The notes beneath the pieces are model-generated. The model did not search any database and was not told the DNA's origin. It was given only the letters and a program-made list of their open reading frames with translations. The position numbers and the translations under genes were made by a program. A stretch of 64,000 nt of DNA, taken from assembly GCA_041398965.1 (NCBI GenBank), contig JAWKTT010000008.1, forward strand, positions 1 to 64,000, written 5' to 3'. Source of the DNA: JAWKTT01 sp041398965 (lineage in GTDB: Bacteria > Planctomycetota > Planctomycetia > Planctomycetales > Planctomycetaceae). Below are positions 1 to 8,370 of this stretch, piece by piece (position 1 is the stretch's first letter; each line of letters opens with the position of its first letter).

Positions 1-84
1 ATTCTCGTGACGCACTTTACCATCTTGGCTCACGCATCTAATATCCGACGCTTGGAGGCCCCGGACGAACTGTGAGAGAATTTT

Positions 85-1878
85 ATGGCTGTTTTGTTGC
101 AAATACGTGATGCCGAAAAGAGTTACGGCGATCAGATGCTTCTGGATCATACCGAAGCGACGTTGATCGATGATGTCAAAGTCGGTTTCGTCGGACGCAA
201 TGGAGCTGGGAAATCGACGTTGCTCCGGGTCATCCTGGGCGAGGAAGAACTCGATAGTGGCGAAGTCATTCGGCATCCGGGGCTGAAGATCGGGTATCTG
301 CGGCAGCACGATCCGTTTCAGCCGGGGGAGTCGGCACTCGATTTCCTCATGCGAGATTCCGGGCAACCCGACTGGAAATGCGGCGAGGTGGCGGGGGAGT
401 TCGAGATCAAGGGGGCCTATCTCAACGGGCCAGTGACCGCTCTGTCGGGGGGATGGCAGACACGTGTCAAACTGGCGGCATTGCTGTTGCATGAGCCGAA
501 CATCTTGCTTCTGGATGAACCGACGAACTTCCTTGATCTCCGGACGCAGATTCTGTTGGAACACTTCCTGCGGAACTTCAAGGAAGCGTGTCTGATTGTG
601 TCGCACGATCGGGCGTTTCTGTCGGCCACCTGCACACATACGCTGGCTCTCGCCCGGGGGAAGCTGACGATGTACCCCGGTCCGATCGATGCCTATCTGC
701 AATACGAGGCGGAACGTCGCGAGCATGACGAACGCTCGAATGCGGCAGTCATCTCGAAGCAGAAGCAACTGCAAAAGTTCATCGACAAGAACAAAGCCCG
801 TGCGAGCACGGCGACACAGGCGAAGTCGAAAGAGAAACAGCTCGAGCGCTTACAGACGATCGAGATTGCTACCGATGAACCGACGGTGCATATGCGGGCC
901 CCGGTCGTCGATCGTCGGCAGGGGACGGCAGTTCGGGTCAAGGATGTCTCGATCGGGTATCCCGGAGTGACGGTTGCCAGCGACATCACGCTCGACATCG
1001 ATCATGGCGATCGCGTGGCCATTGTGGGGGATAACGGACAAGGAAAGACGACTTTTCTCCGAACACTCGTCGATTCGTTGAAGCCGTTGAGCGGGAACAT
1101 TCGCTGGGGGCATGGCTGTGAAGTGGGGGTCTATGCCCAGCACGTCTACACCAGTTTGCCGCAGAATCAGACGGTGCTCGAGTACCTTGATTACAACTCG
1201 AAGCCGGGCACGACGACACAGCAAATCCTCGCGGCCGCCGGGTCGATGTTGTTTCGTGGGGCTCATACGAAGAAGAAGATTTCGGTCCTCTCCGGGGGCG
1301 AACGTGCCCGGCTCTGTATGACGGGGCTGCTGTTGGGGACGTACAACATCCTCGTGCTCGATGAACCGGGGAACCACTTGGATGTCGAGACGATTGAAGC
1401 CCTGATGGATGCGCTTAAGGAGTATCAGGGGACCGTGATCTTCACGAGCCACGATCGGCACTTCATGTCGCAAGTGGCGACGTCGATTATCGAAGTCCGT
1501 GATGGCACCGCCCGCAACTACGGCGGCAACTACGAGGCGTATCTCTATTACGTCAATCGGGAGATCGAAGAGGGAGAGCGGGAACGGGCTGGCGGATCGT
1601 TAAAGTCTGGCGGAGCACCCAAGCAGGCACCCAAGGTGGTCGAGAAGCCAACTCAGCGCGGCGACGAACGTCAAATGCGTAAGGAACTGGTCAACCTGGA
1701 ACGTCTCATTGCCCGCCTCGATAAGCAGAAGAGCGAAGTCAACACGAAGTTGCTCGGGACAACAAATGCCGAGGAAGCACTCACCCTCCACACCGAGTTG
1801 ACGCAAGTGACCAAAGAACTTGGCGAGGCCGAAGAGAGATGGTGTGAGCTTCAGGAACAGCTCGGTGCGTGGGACTGA
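85..1878 (+). CDS. ABC-F family ATPase (Uup/YheS type)
   Basis: A soluble protein with two ABC ATPase domains and no membrane segments, the layout of ABC-F proteins that act on the ribosome rather than as transporters. The first domain has Walker A GRNGAGKST near residue 38, signature LSGGW near 120 and Walker B LLLDEPTNFLD near 140. The second has GDNGQGKTT near 317, LSGGERARL near 404 and LVLDEPGNHLD near 427; Gly replaces the usual Thr in that last motif. A charged linker rich in Lys, Arg and Gln lies between the domains and a coiled-coil tail covers about residues 530-597. The ATG follows a purine-rich GTGAGAGA stretch. Length of 597 is typical for the family. The exact subfamily (translation factor versus resistance type) cannot be settled from sequence alone. 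Confidence 0.93.
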   Translation: MAVLLQIRDAEKSYGDQMLLDHTEATLIDDVKVGFVGRNGAGKSTLLRVILGEEELDSGEVIRHPGLKIGYLRQHDPFQPGESALDFLMRDSGQPDWKCGEVAGEFEIKGAYLNGPVTALSGGWQTRVKLAALLLHEPNILLLDEPTNFLDLRTQILLEHFLRNFKEACLIVSHDRAFLSATCTHTLALARGKLTMYPGPIDAYLQYEAERREHDERSNAAVISKQKQLQKFIDKNKARASTATQAKSKEKQLERLQTIEIATDEPTVHMRAPVVDRRQGTAVRVKDVSIGYPGVTVASDITLDIDHGDRVAIVGDNGQGKTTFLRTLVDSLKPLSGNIRWGHGCEVGVYAQHVYTSLPQNQTVLEYLDYNSKPGTTTQQILAAAGSMLFRGAHTKKKISVLSGGERARLCMTGLLLGTYNILVLDEPGNHLDVETIEALMDALKEYQGTVIFTSHDRHFMSQVATSIIEVRDGTARNYGGNYEAYLYYVNREIEEGERERAGGSLKSGGAPKQAPKVVEKPTQRGDERQMRKELVNLERLIARLDKQKSEVNTKLLGTTNAEEALTLHTELTQVTKELGEAEERWCELQEQLGAWD

Positions 1879-2313
1879 TCGCGTCCAGAAACGGCGAGCG
1901 GGGGAGCGTCAGCCCTCTGTCCCAGACGTCTCCGCGACACACTTTGTTGTGTCATCAATTAGCGCAAAGGCGGAAGCCTTCCGGTGACAGGATCCGGTGA
2001 CTGGACCACGCGCTCTGTCAACGCCCAACGGCGTTGCTAACGGGCGGCTTGCGCCGTACCGCTGGAGAGGCCCTGCTCTCATCTCTCGCCGGACAGATGG
2101 GGGGATCGAATCGCTGTGACAGGGGATGTTGCTTTTTTTCATCATCTGGGGAGACGCAGGCCGCACGAGTGGAAATCTTGACCTAGTGTTGTAGGTCTGC
2201 CCATCCCACCCAGAGAGAGGTGGCAGGCTTGGTCTAGCGGTCTGACGAGGATTACGTCGCCGTGGACTGATTACAAGTCCCCACAATTACAGAGCTTACG
2301 GAGAGAAACACCC
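1879..2313. other. intergenic region with small palindromes
   Basis: There is no convincing gene in these 435 bases. Positions 1893-1920 carry a GC-rich segment that recurs in altered form at 8195-8224. Positions 2020-2025 and 2030-2035 form a small hairpin (AACGCC/GGCGTT), followed by another GC-rich inverted stretch up to about 2060. Open frames on the minus strand here have no recognisable protein character. Confidence 0.5.
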
Positions 2314-3619
2314 ATGGCTGCCCCCTCGATGTCTTCTGCTGGTCGCTTCAATTCCGGACAAGATGACTTTGAAAACCTCAAGCGACTGATTCACGGCAAA
2401 CTGGTCGACAAGCTCGACTTGTCCCGTTTGGGAGAGTTGCAGGGGGACACTCTGCGCCGCGAAATTCGGTTGGTGGTGGAACATCTTTGCGACACAGAGA
2501 ACCCGCTGCTCAACCGGTCAGAGCGGGAACGACTCATTGAAGAGGTGTTGGACGAAACCTTCGGGTTCGGGCCGCTTGAAATTTTGATGAAGGAAGATGG
2601 CGTCGCGGATATCATGATTAACGGGCCGAAGAATGTGTTCGTCGAAAAGAACGGACGAATTCAACGGTCTAAGGTCACCTTCCGCGATAACGATCACCTG
2701 TTGCAGATTCTGGACCGGATTGTGTCTCGGGTGGGACGACGGGTCGATGAGACGTCGCCGATGGTCGATGCCCGTCTGCCAGACGGTTCGCGTCTCAATG
2801 CAATCATCCCGCCGCTCGCTCTGGACGGCCCTTCTGACCATTCGTAAATTCGGAAGCCATTGCTTTGGAGGGTTGCTGTTTGGGGCCTCTACTCCGGAAA
2901 TGGTGATGTTGATGGAGGGGGCCATTAAGGCTCGTCTGAACATCATCATCTCGGGTGGTACTGGTTCGGGTAAGACGACGCTTCTGAATACCTTGTCGAG
3001 CTTCATTCAGCCCGATCACCGTGTGATTACGATCGAAGATGCGGCAGAACTTCAATTGCAACAGGAGCACGTGTTGCGACTCGAAACCCGTCCCGCAAGT
3101 ATCGAAGGAAAGGGTCGCGTTTCGGCGACCGACCTCGTGAAGAACGCCCTGCGTATGCGACCCGACCGCATCATCATCGGGGAGTGTCGCGGAGCCGAGT
3201 CTTTGGACATGTTGCAGGCGATGAACACCGGCCACGAAGGTTCGATGACCACGGTTCACGCGAACAACCCCCGCGATGCGATGACTCGTATCGAAACGAT
3301 GGTGACGATGGGGGGAGTCGAACTTCCACTGAAGGCGATTCGACATCAGATGGCCTCGGCCGTCGACCTGATTATTCAAGCGAGTCGTCTACAAGGGGGG
3401 CCCCGTAAGGTCACCTACATGACCGAAGTGCTCAACATGGAACAAGAGACGATCGTGACACAGGACATCTTCAAGTACGTCGTCGACGGTGTTGATGCCG
3501 ATGGCAAGGCAATCGGTCACTTTGAAGCAACCGGAGTTCGCCCATCGTTTATGAGTCGTCTGGAAGCGGCTGGGGTGCGTCTCCCTACCAATCTCTTCCA
3601 GGCCCGGACCATTGGATAG
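2314..3619 (+). pseudogene. cpaF: CpaF/TadA type II/IV secretion ATPase, frameshifted
   Basis: This is the hexameric ATPase that powers Tad/Flp pilus assembly at the inner membrane. The N-terminal part (2314 to about 2830) carries the CpaF N-terminal domain, including the conserved run from VDARLPDGSR to NAIIPPLALDGP. The same protein continues one frame over from LTIRKF to the end at 3619, with Walker A GGTGSGKTT near nucleotide 2954, the Walker B region RPDRIIIGECRG and a His-box VHANNP. The break falls at about 2829-2835, where one base too many or two too few separates the frames; the family motif DGPSLTIRKF would be restored by two extra bases. Joined length is about 434 residues, normal for CpaF. 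The ATG has a good GGAGAG ribosome site. tadB and tadC follow, so a working gene is likely and the break may be a sequence error. Confidence 0.85.
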
Positions 3620-3695
3620 TGGAAACCAACGAGCACGGCATCGCTCAAACAAAGAGATGTCGACATGACCACAACGTTATCACCGACCTACTAAG

Positions 3696-3720
3696 CATCG
3701 CCGTTCAATGAACGGCGATG
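3696..3720 (+). terminator. hairpin between cpaF and tadB
   Basis: An 11-bp perfect stem (3696-3706 with 3710-3720) with a 3-base loop lies between cpaF and tadB. It is followed by TTGAAATTAAAAC, which is A/T-rich but not a clean T run. It could be an attenuator or an RNA processing site that sets different levels of the ATPase and the membrane proteins. Confidence 0.45.
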
Positions 3721-3766
3721 TTGAAATTAAAACAACATTGTTAGTACAGATTCGAGGTTTCCTGTC

Positions 3767-4744
3767 ATGCAACTGAACCCGATCGTCATCTCGATTGCTG
3801 CCTTTGTGGGGGTAGTCGGTCTGATTGCTGCGGTCTACTTCCTGATTCGTGACAAGAGTTCGAGTTCTCTCGAAGATCGTCTCGACATCCTGGCGGGTAA
3901 GAAGAGTGCTAAGGCGGAAGAAAATAACTCGGTCACGAAGGAAGACCTGCTGGCTGAAGGCCTTAGCGGCATCACGGGGTTTGCTCAGTCAGTCTCCGAG
4001 AAATTCGGGAACCTGAAGCTGCTGTTCGAGCAATCGGACTCCTCGATGAAGTCGGAGCAGTTTTTCTTGTACTCGGCAGTTGCCGGCATCATCGGAGCCG
4101 TTGTGGCGATGCTCCTTCGTCTGCCCGCGCCGTTGTATCCGGTCTTTGGGTTGATGTTCTCCGGGTTACCGCTGATGTTTCTGCTGTTTAAGCGGGGACG
4201 TCGGTTTAAGAAATTCGCGAAGCAGCTTCCCGACGCATTGGAGCTTATCGCTCGGGCATTACGTTCGGGGCACTCGTTAGCGTCCGGGATCAACGTGGTC
4301 GTGGATGAAATGCCCGAGCCGATTTCTAAAGAGTTTGGGATGTCTTACGAGGAACAAAATCTCGGGGTCCCGCTCGATCAGTCGCTGAAGAATATGTATA
4401 ACCGGATGCCAAATCTCGACCTGAAGTTCTTCGTGACTGCCGTTGTTATTCAGCGACAGGCGGGGGGAGACTTGGCGGAAATCCTGGACAAAATCGGGAA
4501 GATTGTCCGCGAGCGATTTAAGATTCAGGGACAGGTTCAGGCCCTCACGGGGGAAGGTCGAATCAGCGGGATCGTGCTGATGGCGTTACCCATCTGCCTG
4601 TTCTTTGCGGTCTGGCGATTAAATCCCGACTACATGATGTTGCTGTTCGATGACCCGATCGGCAAGCAGATGATTGCCGGTGCTGCCTTCCTGCAAGTTC
4701 TCGGTGCGATATCAATCAAGAAGATTATCGCCATTAAGATTTAG
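3767..4744 (+). CDS. tadB: TadB-like pilus assembly inner-membrane protein
   Basis: A type II secretion system F-domain protein that forms the inner-membrane platform of the Tad pilus together with TadC. It has an N-terminal membrane segment (about residues 5-27), a soluble stretch, two membrane segments near 105-150, and a T2SSF domain from about 165 to 290 with the typical PDALELIARALRSGHS start and the RQAGGDLAEILDKIG motif, ending in two more hydrophobic segments. The 325 residues match family size. It lies 147 bases after cpaF and 119 bases before tadC on the same strand, so the three genes form one pilus block. Secretin, pilin and prepilin peptidase genes are not in this window. Confidence 0.9.
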   Translation: MQLNPIVISIAAFVGVVGLIAAVYFLIRDKSSSSLEDRLDILAGKKSAKAEENNSVTKEDLLAEGLSGITGFAQSVSEKFGNLKLLFEQSDSSMKSEQFFLYSAVAGIIGAVVAMLLRLPAPLYPVFGLMFSGLPLMFLLFKRGRRFKKFAKQLPDALELIARALRSGHSLASGINVVVDEMPEPISKEFGMSYEEQNLGVPLDQSLKNMYNRMPNLDLKFFVTAVVIQRQAGGDLAEILDKIGKIVRERFKIQGQVQALTGEGRISGIVLMALPICLFFAVWRLNPDYMMLLFDDPIGKQMIAGAAFLQVLGAISIKKIIAIKI

Positions 4745-4863
4745 TGAGACATAATTACGTCACGGAAATAGGAGCGGTTTACCTCACAGATGGAATGTGG
4801 GGGGCAGTGGGGCGAATGGTTCAGCAGACCAAGTCAATTATGGCATCATTCTGAGTTAGAGAT

Positions 4864-5790
4864 ATGATCGATCTACAAGTTGTCACTCCGATCGCAGTCT
4901 TCGTCGGCATCGCAGCAGGTGTCTGGGCGGTGATGTCGATGTTCGTCTCGAAAGACTCACGGGCCTCCGAGCGACTCGAAGAACTCAAAGACCCGAGTAA
5001 GCGAAACAGCGGCAAAAATACCGCTGTCGGTTCGGTTTTTAAGAAAGCTGCTCCCGCTTTGTCGAAGGCACTGAAGCCGAAAACCGAGTTGGAAGAGAAC
5101 GAACTGAAGGTTCGACTCGCCAATGCGGGGTATCAATCTCCGAATGCGGCAACCTTCTTTTTGGCGATCAAGACGGGTCTGTTGATCACGGGGGTGGTCT
5201 TTGGTGGAGGCTATGGTCTGTTTACACACGGCCTGGAATATGGTGCCTTGAGCAGCCTGGTGATGGCTGGAGGATTGGGCTTCTATTTGCCGGAAATCTT
5301 CCTGACAATTGCGAGATCGTCGAGAATGGGAAAGATTTTCCTGTCCCTTCCCGACGCACTCGACCTGCTGGTCGTTTGTGTCGAAGCAGGCCTCGGTCTG
5401 GACGCCGCGATGCGTCGCGTATCTCAGGAATTGAACGATACCTCTCCGGAAGTCTGTTCGGAATTCGACCTCTGTAACATGCAACTTCAGATGGGGCGAC
5501 CTCGACGTGAGGTGTTGCACGACTTGGGAATTCGGACGGGCGTCGATGACATGAAGTCATTGGTCGCGATTCTGATTCAAGCCGACCGCTTCGGTTCGTC
5601 GATTGCCCAGGCGTTGCGCGTGCAGTCCGACTCGATGCGAATCAAGCGTTCGCAGATGGCCGAGGAGCAGGCGGCCAAGACGTCGGTGAAGATGATTTTC
5701 CCGCTCGTGCTGTTCATTTTCCCCGGCATCTTCGTGGTGCTCGTTGGCCCAGCCGCGATCATGATGATGCGGAACTTGATCAATACGTAG
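4864..5790 (+). CDS. tadC: TadC-like pilus assembly inner-membrane protein
   Basis: The second T2SSF-domain protein of the Tad pilus. It has an N-terminal membrane segment (about residues 8-28), a basic linker, two membrane segments near 98-145, and the F domain from about 160 with LPDALDLLVVCVEAGLGLD and the ADRFGSSIAQALRVQSDSMR motif, then a strongly hydrophobic C-terminal segment. Its length of 308 residues is usual. The pair TadB/TadC is diagnostic of Tad rather than ordinary type II secretion. It is the last pilus gene of the block; the next gene starts about 450 bases further on. Confidence 0.9.
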   Translation: MIDLQVVTPIAVFVGIAAGVWAVMSMFVSKDSRASERLEELKDPSKRNSGKNTAVGSVFKKAAPALSKALKPKTELEENELKVRLANAGYQSPNAATFFLAIKTGLLITGVVFGGGYGLFTHGLEYGALSSLVMAGGLGFYLPEIFLTIARSSRMGKIFLSLPDALDLLVVCVEAGLGLDAAMRRVSQELNDTSPEVCSEFDLCNMQLQMGRPRREVLHDLGIRTGVDDMKSLVAILIQADRFGSSIAQALRVQSDSMRIKRSQMAEEQAAKTSVKMIFPLVLFIFPGIFVVLVGPAAIMMMRNLINT

Positions 5791-6244
5791 TTGTGGCGAG
5801 GGGAATCGGGAGTTTCGCCGCTGATTCTATCGACCCGTTGTGGCGGCTTTTCCCCTTCGCAGAGTCGCTCCGCCACTCTGCAATCTGCCCCCGCGTTATG
5901 GACCAACTCGGCTACAGAGAGTGTTGACGCACCCGTCACCAGACCGGACAGGTTCCGCTGAGCCACGAGTGTTGCTGCATCCCCCGGATTTCCGATCCCT
6001 GTACCCCTCAATCCACTCTCGCCCCCGCCCCCTGTTCCGACGCGGTAAACCAGGTGATCTGCGGGAGGCGACAAAGGCGGCAGGACCAATTTCTATGAAA
6101 TAACCGGAATAACTGATGCAGCTGTACCCCAACCGTCGAAGATAGAGGCAGTGTTTTGTCATTCGCTCGGTTCTGTGGGGCTGGTCCCCGCGGTCGAAGG
6201 CCGCTGCTGCGGCTACCGTCATAGAGACTGGAAGGAGTAAGCAG
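5791..6244. other. intergenic region after tadC
   Basis: These 454 bases hold no gene I can support. The short open frames on both strands overlap each other and show no family motif. A purine-rich GGAAGGAG site at the right end belongs to the BON-domain gene. Confidence 0.4.
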
Positions 6245-7396
6245 ATGCTTTCGCCAAGGAAATGGCTGTTGAGCCTGGGTTTGCTGGCTGTGATGCCGGT
6301 GTCAGCTTGGGCAGGTCCACTCGATTACTTGAAGCCCTCGGGCTCGTCGGCCCCGCCGGTTGTTCGTGGAGAAAGCCAGAATCAGCAAACCGCTGATCTG
6401 GTGAAGGAAGCCCTGATTGGGGCGAGACTGCAGGGGCAGGACATTCAAATCGAGTGCCGAGGTGGTGTTGTCTCTTTGACCGGTCTCATTGCCGATCAGG
6501 ACCAACGAGCGACGGCAACCCGAGTGGTCTCCCGAGTGCGGGGGGTGCGAGAAGTCGACAACCGCTTGCGTCTGATGGATGCCGCTCCTCGAACCGCGAC
6601 AGGTGCGGAAGGGGTCATGCAGGCAGGCTTTGAGAGCCGTCAGCGTGGTTCAGTACAACAGATTCAATATTCAGAAGCAGGTCCAGCTTTGGACAACCAG
6701 TCGGTGGCCCAGAATGTCGCCGATGCGGTTTCGGCGACGGGACTGACCGACTTTGACATCGAAGTGCGGTATCGCGATGGCGAATGCATCCTTGCCGGTG
6801 CGGTCGACACTCGTGAACAGGCTCTGCGAGTCAATCAGGCTGCAGCAAGTGTTCCGGGTGTGGAACGGGTTGTCAATCGGTTGACGGTCGCTGGTCGTCC
6901 GGTCAGCGTGGCCCCGGCTCCGGCTCCGGCTCAGCAGGCAGGGTACGGGCCGCAGTTTGGACCACAGGGGGGACCAGACCCTCGGATGGCTCAGCAGTAT
7001 CAACAACAGATGGCACAGCAAATGGCCATCCGTCAGGCATCGGCTCAACAAATGCAGATGCAGCAGGGTTACGGTCCTCAGGGTGGCGGTGTCAGCCCGG
7101 CTGGCTTCCATCATGGGATGCAGGGAGGGGCTCATCAGGTCTACAACCGACCAAACCTTCCTGACTATGCTTGGCCCTCACAGGCTCCTTACGACAACTC
7201 GGCTCAGATCTCATATCCGACCCAATACAGTGCCTCGGCCTTTCCTTACGTTGGTCCATTCTACCCTTATCCACAGGTTCCGCTCGACTGGCGATCCGCT
7301 CAGTTGGTGTGGGACGATGGGTATTGGAACCTGAAGTTCGATTCGAAGACTGACAAGTGGTTCTGGTTCGTCAACCCCAAGAACTGGGGCAAGTAA
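6245..7396 (+). CDS. secreted protein with two BON domains
   Basis: The N-terminus is a signal peptide ending near SAWA-GPL. Two BON domains follow, at about residues 47-108 and 152-215; each shows the VVSLTGLIADQ or CILAGAVDTREQ type strand and a VRGVREVDNRL or VPGVERVVNRL type end. BON domains bind phospholipid or peptidoglycan-associated partners in the cell envelope. From about 225 to 300 the protein is Pro/Gln/Met-rich low complexity, and the C-terminal 80 residues are Tyr/Trp/Pro-rich. The start is supported by GGAAGGAG seven bases upstream. Its place after the pilus genes may be chance, since a 450-base gap separates them. A perfect terminator follows at 7452-7482. Confidence 0.8.
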   Translation: MLSPRKWLLSLGLLAVMPVSAWAGPLDYLKPSGSSAPPVVRGESQNQQTADLVKEALIGARLQGQDIQIECRGGVVSLTGLIADQDQRATATRVVSRVRGVREVDNRLRLMDAAPRTATGAEGVMQAGFESRQRGSVQQIQYSEAGPALDNQSVAQNVADAVSATGLTDFDIEVRYRDGECILAGAVDTREQALRVNQAAASVPGVERVVNRLTVAGRPVSVAPAPAPAQQAGYGPQFGPQGGPDPRMAQQYQQQMAQQMAIRQASAQQMQMQQGYGPQGGGVSPAGFHHGMQGGAHQVYNRPNLPDYAWPSQAPYDNSAQISYPTQYSASAFPYVGPFYPYPQVPLDWRSAQLVWDDGYWNLKFDSKTDKWFWFVNPKNWGK

Positions 7397-7451
7397 CCCA
7401 CCTCTTGGTGAGAGACTCACCTGTCTTTACTGATGAATGACTCACACGAGA

Positions 7452-7482
7452 CTCTGAAGAGCATCCGCTCTTCAGAGTTTTC
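7452..7482 (+). terminator. intrinsic terminator after BON gene
   Basis: The 11-bp perfect stem CTCTGAAGAGC/GCTCTTCAGAG (7452-7462 with 7467-7477) has a 4-base ATCC loop and is followed directly by TTTTCT. This is a textbook Rho-independent terminator. Confidence 0.9.
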
Positions 7483-7545
7483 TGCTTGCGCAGTGCGAAA
7501 CGGGCCGAATCAATCGGCTTTGGAACGCTTGAAACCGCTCACCAT

Positions 7546-7573
7546 TTGACGCTCCTTCCCTCGGAGCTAGAAT
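7546..7573 (+). promoter_or_regulatory. sigma-70 type promoter for hpf
   Basis: TTGACG at 7546-7551 and TAGAAT at 7568-7573 are separated by 16 bases; each box matches five of six consensus positions. A start of transcription near 7580 would leave a leader of about 93 bases before the GTG of hpf. The spacer itself contains a small inverted repeat, GCTCC/GGAGC. Confidence 0.6.
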
Positions 7574-7672
7574 GTCACTCAGAAGCATTGATCACACCGA
7601 AACACAATCTTCACATTTCCGGCCGAGCCTTCACCGGAATTTCAACCTGACACAACAACCTGGAGCAAACCC

Positions 7673-8029
7673 GTGCAAGTAGCGATCAGCTGTCGACATG
7701 GAAGTATCTCACGCGACGTGAATGACTACATCACGCGGAAGTCCGAAAAGCTGCTGACCTATTTCGAGCGAGTCACCGCCATCGGGGTGACAGTCGAGTA
7801 TGTCGATCATCGGGTAAACGTCGAAATCCTCGTCGATGCCGAGCACAAGCATAACTTCGTCGCCCGTGAAGAAGGGGGCGTCGGAGTCGAGCTGACCCCC
7901 GTGTTCGATGCTGTCCTGGCCAAAATGGAACAGCAGATTCGTAAGTACAAGGAAAAGGTCCAAGACCACCGACGCGACAAGCCCCTCAACGAACTCGCCC
8001 CTGCCGCTCCCGAAATCGAAGAAGAATAA
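7673..8029 (+). CDS. hpf: ribosome hibernation promoting factor, short form
   Basis: A HPF/RaiA family protein that binds the 30S decoding channel and inactivates ribosomes in stationary phase. The domain fills residues 1-100: an N-terminal strand MQVAISCRHGSIS, a helix with VNDYITRKSEKLLTYF, the central YVDHRVNVEILVDAEHKH strands and a C-terminal helix LAKMEQQIRKYKEKVQDHRR, all as expected. At 118 residues it is the short form and lacks the long-form dimerisation domain; the tail is Pro/Glu-rich. The start is GTG, preceded by TGGAGC. It is a single transcription unit between the promoter at 7546 and the terminator at 8103. Confidence 0.92.
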   Translation: MQVAISCRHGSISRDVNDYITRKSEKLLTYFERVTAIGVTVEYVDHRVNVEILVDAEHKHNFVAREEGGVGVELTPVFDAVLAKMEQQIRKYKEKVQDHRRDKPLNELAPAAPEIEEE

Positions 8030-8102
8030 GGGACGACTGCGGAGCAACTCACCAACGAGTGACCGCTGACCGTGTCCACCACGGCTGTTCAGTGTTATCA
8101 CC

Positions 8103-8140
8103 AAAACTCTCTGGTCGACAACGTCCAGAGAGTTTTTTTA
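8103..8140 (+). terminator. intrinsic terminator after hpf
   Basis: A 12-bp perfect stem (8103-8114 with 8125-8136) and a 10-base loop are followed by a run of T. Because the upstream side begins with AAAA the structure could work in both directions. Confidence 0.9.
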
Positions 8141-8194
8141 CGCCCCCCGGTTGACGGACATCCTCTTCCGTCGGGAAAAGTCGCCCATCAACCA

Positions 8195-8224
8195 GGGCGA
8201 GCGGGGAGCGTCAGCTCCCTGTGT
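8195..8224. repeat. GC-rich intergenic repeat, copy 2
   Basis: This segment resembles 1893-1920: both share GGCGAGCGGGG(G)AGCGTCAG followed by a C/T-rich arm. In this copy GGGAGC and GCTCCC form a hairpin with a GTCA loop. Both copies lie downstream of plus-strand genes. Confidence 0.5.
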
Positions 8225-8370
8225 CACGGGACTCGCGTCTCTGGCATGCCTTGTCCGTAAGGAGTGGCGTCGATCACACGACCGGTTGTTGGTGTCGGGG
8301 GGACGGACGCGGTAGGATGCCGAGATGGTCCGTTACTGCTTCTTTCAACTTCCTGTCGAAGGAGTCTCCC

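Noticed and set aside
2820..2840. Programmed ribosomal frameshift in cpaF
   Set aside because: There is no classic slippery heptamer or clear downstream stimulator, and other genes in the window have indels of the same type, so an error is simpler.
5840..6103. A small plus-strand frame between tadC and the BON gene
   Set aside because: Composition is Arg/Pro/Ser as in random GC-rich DNA, there is no ribosome site, and no tadD-like repeat motif is visible.
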